DNA of 64,000 nt, taken from positions 2,098,195 to 2,162,194 of the forward strand of contig NC_052113.1 in assembly GCF_012273895.1 (NCBI RefSeq). Reading direction: 5' to 3'. Source of the DNA: Zerene cesonia. Its lineage: Eukaryota; Arthropoda; Insecta; Lepidoptera; Pieridae. The translations under genes were made by a program, and so were the position numbers. Every line of letters begins with the position of its first letter. Position 1 is the stretch's first letter. Positions 59,106 to 64,000 of this stretch are shown piece after piece. The notes beneath the pieces are model-generated. The model was not told the origin of the DNA and did no database searches. It worked only from the letters and a program-made list of their open reading frames with translations.

Positions 59106-60293
59106 CAATTAAAAAAACATTTCAAATTTACTACATTTTCTCCGCCGCTTCGCACGTTTTAAATTCGTAATAGTTTATAAACCTTCCCTTTGAATCACTA
59201 TATTTATTAAAAAAAAACCCCTCGTGAACAAACCACAAATGTCTAAATTAAGCCTTATATCCCAATACATTGAATAAAAAATAACAAAAAATAATGATTC
59301 CACAGCAAATGGACAGACACGCTATATAGAAAGGATATACATAAAAGACTATCGCTTTAAAATGCTCACGGACTACTCTTTTAAATTTGAAACAGCGACG
59401 ACATCCGACGTTGAACATAATATAACCGGCTGAAGCATTCGCTATTTGTAGTCGAGACTGAGTACATAAGGAAATGGTGTCGCTGCAAAAATTGTAACTC
59501 CGTTCTGAAATGTACAGATTACAAACTGAATTTTGTCTGTGTTTATTCAGGGCATGCTTATAAGTGGCGAATTTGAACGAGATTTGAAAGAGGAGTTTAT
59601 CTTACAGTTGTTATTCAAAGTGAATATAGCTTTTTGTATTTGTATCTTGGTAGCTTTGAAAACAAGCAACTTGCATAGCATGCAAAGACACATGTTATTT
59701 AAATACGTAAATGTAAAGGGTTGCTTAATAAAATTGGGCAAAATACTATTTAAATGAACTCTGCGAGATGATGCATAAAATATTACAAGCGCATCAAACA
59801 AACTAACAAACAAGCTTCTTCAGGTTAATATTATTAGTGTCAATGTCGTAATATTTTATATGATCATTTATTAAATTTCGTAATAATAGTTTGTAGAAAA
59901 AAAATTAGTTTTTTTTTTATCTCATTTAATTAAATAAAAAGTACTTTACAAGAAAGGTATTTGCTATTTTGTAAGGAAAAGCGCAAAGACATCACGTGTA
60001 ACTTCACCCGAATTAAAAGTTTACTCATAAATCAATTGGTGGAAAATTGCTAGCATGCCTCCATGCACACTCTGAGTCCGAGCGGCTATGTATGCGCAGC
60101 CGTAGCAAGCGACTGCAGCGCTGCGCGGTGGAAGTCGGAAGCGTTTGACAGGCGGCTAACATGGCCGTGTGAACACGCGTTCATCCACGCTGATTTCTAT
60201 CGCACTCGCGGTTTTTTTTACTACACGCCGGTTTTTAAGCTATGCTATAGACCCTTGGCGGTATCGTTCGTAGGTTACGTGTAAGGTACAATA

Positions 60294-60350
60294 ATGGCGC
60301 TTCACCTCGAGACTGCGTTGCAGCGAAAGTTAAACTTCAAGATGACCACG
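60294..60350 (+). CDS. Candidate first coding exon (19 codons + donor)
   Basis: ATG at 60294 after an A-rich context (GTACAATA) opens MALHLETALQRKLNFKMTT and ends exactly at ACG-GTAAGT, a near-consensus donor, phase 0. The 230 bases upstream (60060-60290) are GC-rich and repeat-free, as for a promoter and 5' UTR. I do not recognise the peptide, and no acceptor-bounded partner exon is visible in the remaining 3.6 kb, so the gene would continue beyond the window. Confidence 0.35.
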
Positions 60351-61476
60351 GTAAGTGCATGCCCGCCTACCGATATCGATCGACCCGCGTGGTTTCAAAC
60401 ATATGTTTTCGCCTACGCCGTCGTAGCGACGTTAACTACGACCTCTCGAACTATGCAACTTTAGATGTCACTTGAATGTCTCTAGCGAAGTTTAGTGTTA
60501 ATAACTTCATTTGGAGTTGGCGGCAGGCGCGTATATATACTATGTTCATAATTAAATGGGTTCGTGTAAATGTAAATAAACACTTGAGCCGGCACGTTGT
60601 ACGTAGTACTACAGATTGTACTACATACCTAATTATATTTTGATTATTACTTTGCATGATTAATACGCTACGGGTAGTATTTCTTGCTCATTTAACAAGG
60701 TCGGGGGTGTAGCGTAGGTGTTCAGATGAGCATTTGTATAAAGGTTGGAAATGACGCCTCCGCAAACTAAAAAGGTCATAGGTCCATCCGACTATTCCGA
60801 CTCTTCCTAGAATTTTTAAAATTGAAAATTTTAAAAAAGTTTAACAAAAAGACGTGATTTATAAAAGATACTTTGACTCTTTAAATAGTCTACGTTGTTT
60901 TATAGCGTATCTTTCACGCTTGAATATTTGTCGGCCTGGAAACACACTAAGCAAAATTAATTTCAACAAATGAGATATACAGCAAGATTTCACAGAACAA
61001 TGAGCAATATTATACTCGTATGAGCGACAGTACATATCGTATAAATGTATAACAGGCGCTAACACTCACGGAATGTCTCTTTACGACCATCAAGGCTTTC
61101 GCGGTTTGGAGAACAGATGACATTGTTTAAGTTGCTTTTATTAACCAAGGGTTTTGTTGTTGACGTTTTCAGGTTCTGTTTACATGTTGTATTGTGGTAC
61201 TCGATTATGTTGGTGGAAGTTCATTATGGCTGCTAATTATATATCTTGTTGATGATATTATGAATCTCTCATCTGCGTATCATAGAGTAAGCGCGGTATT
61301 TATACTGTATTGTGGATAGCAACATGCTCAACCTTAACAAATTATTTTATTAAAATCGCAACTACATTATTGATCGTTTTATACTTATTAATCGAACTAT
61401 TGATAAATAGCAAATTATGTATATTAGTTTGGTATAGCATTATTTTGGGAGCATTAATATTATTATATATTTTATT

Positions 61477-61811
61477 GTGGGAGTCGAGCACGCTTCGGCA
61501 CGAATTGGGCCAGCTCGCACCGGGGAAGTACCACACTCCCACAGAAAACCGGCGTGAAATAGTGGCATGCGACTGTGTTTCGTACGGTAGTGGGGGAGCC
61601 GGAGGCCCATATCCTTACCCTTCCCATTCCTTTCCTTTATTCCTTTCATCAATCCTTTCCTAATCCCTTCCCAATTAAAGTCGGCAAACCATTTGAAGAG
61701 GTGAAAGATCTGCAATTGACCTTACGCCTCTCCAAATGTTCATGGGCGGTGGTAGGTAGCGCTTACCATCAGGCGACCCACCAGCTGCATTGCCAACTAT
61801 GACATAAAAAA
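61477..61811 (+). repeat. SINE-like family G, near full-length copy
   Basis: GTGGGAGTCGAGCACGCTTC, CACCGGGGAAGTACCACACT, CTTACGCCTCTCCAAATGTT and TGCCAACTATGACATAAAAA, in the same order as 11703-12039. Open frames at 61310-61802 lie over it and are not genes. Confidence 0.85.
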
Positions 61812-62429
61812 ATGTTTTCTGTAATAAATAATGCAGAGATCATAATGTTTCAGTTATTTATACAGAAAATGGAAATACGTTTTATTTATTGACAGAATCA
61901 GTACTTAATTAATTATGAATTTATTATTATGCTATGATATAAGAATATGTAGATTTCAGGAGCACAAGCTATTGAAAATAGATAATGTCATTAGTTTAAT
62001 ATAAACAAAATTTAGCAAACAAGTAGGCAGATTACGTCAAACAATTAGAACATACTCGAGACAACACGAGAGTGGGCGGGAAACCACACAAACAGTAGAA
62101 TTAACTGGTAGACATAATATAAGAAATATAACTCTTAATTTAATTTGCTAAAGCGCCGCAGTTTCGGGATACGGTCTCAAATATCACGGATCATTTTCAG
62201 AAACCTGTTGATCGGCACCCACGTTACGATGTTTTAATATATTTTAATTCGGAATGAATTCTAGCTTCCTTTGCAATAACAATCATGTACTTCGAATTAC
62301 ACTTTTGAGCAAAGTTTAGCTGGAATGTTTATGGTCTTTATGTATTTTTATTAATGCGTTCGCAGCGGGAGTCTACTAGTCTATACAAGTTTTTTATTGA
62401 GTTCGACATTGCTATAGGATTTATAGATA

Positions 62430-62625
62430 AATGGTGACATAGGGGTAACGGGCTTGTCTTTAATCAATAAGTCGACGCTTCGAGACCGTAAGGGCGGAAC
62501 AGATAGATTTTTCAATTTATCTGCATATTATTCTGATGCTATTGCTCCAAATGGTGACGAAAACACCCAAAGAGAACTGGCATGTCCAAAAACAAGTACT
62601 TCGATGACGTGACGGCGGCAGTTGA
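62430..62625 (+). repeat. tRNA-derived SINE family H, decayed copy
   Basis: GTAACGGGCTTGTCTTTAAT, CGACGCTTCGAGACCGTAAG (B-box-like) and TTTATCTGCATATTATTCTG follow the order of the family body. Confidence 0.45.
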
Positions 62626-62992
62626 CTATTAGCACAGATAAAATAATGAGTTTTATTCTATTAGTGCCAATGAATTACATAATTAATTTTATACATATTA
62701 TCAGGAAATATTAGTCTAAGATAACATTACGATTTATTTTAAAGCACGTCTGTCGTGTATGGCTGTGTTTCTAATTTTATCTTACATTTGATTGTACTGC
62801 ACTCCGTAGAGCCTTAATAAGCTGTCTAGAGAAATTGTGAAGTCCTATGTAGATTAATTATTAGAATACGAATAAGTAGCATTTTTTAAGCCATTGAAAT
62901 TTGAAATTTTAAACAAATGTCGATGTCCTTGTTGAAATATACAAAATCTATTGCCTTAAATAAAAATTAATTTAGTTTAATCATTTTGCATG

Positions 62993-63165
62993 GTTCGATA
63001 CCCGAAGGGTAGCACGGGACGCTATTACTAAGATTTCGCTGTCCGTCTGTCTGTTCGTCCGCCCGTCTGTCATCAGACTGTATCTATCTCATGTACCGTG
63101 ATAGTTAGACATGTAAATTTTTTAGAGACGATGTATTTCTGTAATCACTACGAATAATAAAAAAC
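62993..63165 (+). repeat. Dispersed repeat with GTCCGTCTGTCTGTTCGTCC start
   Basis: GCACGGGACGCTATTACTAA, the GTCTGT-rich run, CATGTACCGTGATAGTTAGA and GTATTTCTGTAATCACTACG follow a repeat consensus common in Lepidoptera. Single copy in this window. Confidence 0.55.
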
Positions 63166-64000
63166 GAGGTTAAGCTACGGTTGGTACGATCGTAAATTGG
63201 ATGGTAGACCAATTTTTTTTGCAGACTCGCTCTTGACTTGATGTTTTAATTTTGCTTTTTCAGTTTAAAATTGTTCTGTATATCGATCTCAATTAGAGTA
63301 ACTTATTCATGTATTTTCTTATTTTAATTAATTGTATTAAATGACAAATAATTGAACCTTTAAGAAATTATGAAACGTATTATAAAATTAACAGTCAATT
63401 CACGATCAAACGTATTTGCGTGTATCGGAAAGCGTTTTCAATCCAAGCCCTTAGGGAGGGCGAAACATAAATCAACCCTACCTTTACTTATAAATTCACT
63501 ATGGATTGAATGGGATCTTTCATAGCGGTTATATTCGCCCACACGCTTTCAGAGACCATTAAGAAATATTTTTTTTCTTCTCCACCCACTAGCTGTTCGT
63601 TATAGTGGTGTATTTGAGAATTGACAGATATTTGAGTTATAGTTTTACAGTAGCTTTTGCCCGCGACTTTGCGTGAACTATAATAATGTTAGCATTTGAG
63701 CCAAAGGTTTCTATAACACCGAAGGTTCAGTGAAACGCACATCTGTGTTAAATAATTTACAAATTACGCTTCACTCCTTTTTGCGATTAAAGAGACACCG
63801 ATGTCACCTTTTAAACCGAATACACATGTCGTAGCTAACAGATCTTACAAAATATCATAAACCTATAAATCTTCAGCAATTTTTTTTTATCAACTGCATT
63901 TGACTTTAATTTATATAATATTGGTATAAATTGTAGGACAGAATTTCGCACCATAATAAGAATAACACTGACAAGTGACAGAGACTTTATAGGCGTTCAA
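63166..64000. other. No gene seen
   Basis: AT-rich, with no recognised repeat or convincing frame. Confidence 0.5.

Noticed and set aside
61310..61802. Several open frames of 66-117 codons (also 11702-12132)
   Set aside because: They coincide with family G SINE copies and include chance frames of the repeat.

Overview
The window is AT-rich eukaryotic DNA with short GT-AG introns, isolated exons, three runs of Ns and very many short dispersed repeats. The gene content and the repeat types (the lepidopteran SINE and LINE-tail families, and an array of mitochondrial-type P450s close to CYP333) point to a moth or butterfly draft assembly. All calls were made by reading translations and splice sites by eye; no database search was run.

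Layout. (1) 287-1458, minus strand: the C-terminal four exons of a WDR12-type ribosome-biogenesis WD40 protein, cut off by a 100-N gap at 1527-1626. (2) 2337-26728, plus strand: a tandem array of four mitochondrial-clan cytochrome P450 genes. Copy A (2337-2981) has only its last two exons, behind the same gap. Copies B (5174-10794), C (13290-17276) and D (22467-26728) are complete nine-exon genes of about 507-508 residues with identical exon phases. The spacers between the copies are themselves homologous, so the duplication unit was gene plus flanks. Later SINE and LINE-tail insertions and a 1000-N gap in intron 1 of copy B broke the symmetry. (3) 26957-29552, minus strand, convergent with copy D: a complete METTL2/METTL8-type tRNA m3C methyltransferase gene. 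Its first exon appears to carry two overlapping reading frames with two donors, predicting a cytosolic form and a mitochondrially targeted form. (4) About 29.6-64 kb: a gene-poor region. It holds a hAT-like MITE with a target-site duplication, many dispersed repeats, a 1.94-kb block present twice on either side of a 1000-N gap (probably an assembly duplicate), GC-richer non-repetitive islands, and two possible first coding exons (50568-50542 minus, 60294-60350 plus) that I cannot assign to a gene.

How the genes relate. WDR12 (nucleolar 60S assembly) and METTL2 (tRNA modification) look like housekeeping genes bracketing a lineage-expanded P450 array. The P450s have Arg/Asn-rich N termini without an ER anchor and the C-x-x-R-R-x-A-E-x-E heme-region signature of mitochondrial P450s. 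They would act in the mitochondrial matrix with adrenodoxin-type partners, most likely on xenobiotics or lipophilic substrates.

The most interesting items are the dual-frame first exon of the METTL2 gene and a pair of near-perfect tandem hairpins in intron 4 of P450 copy D.
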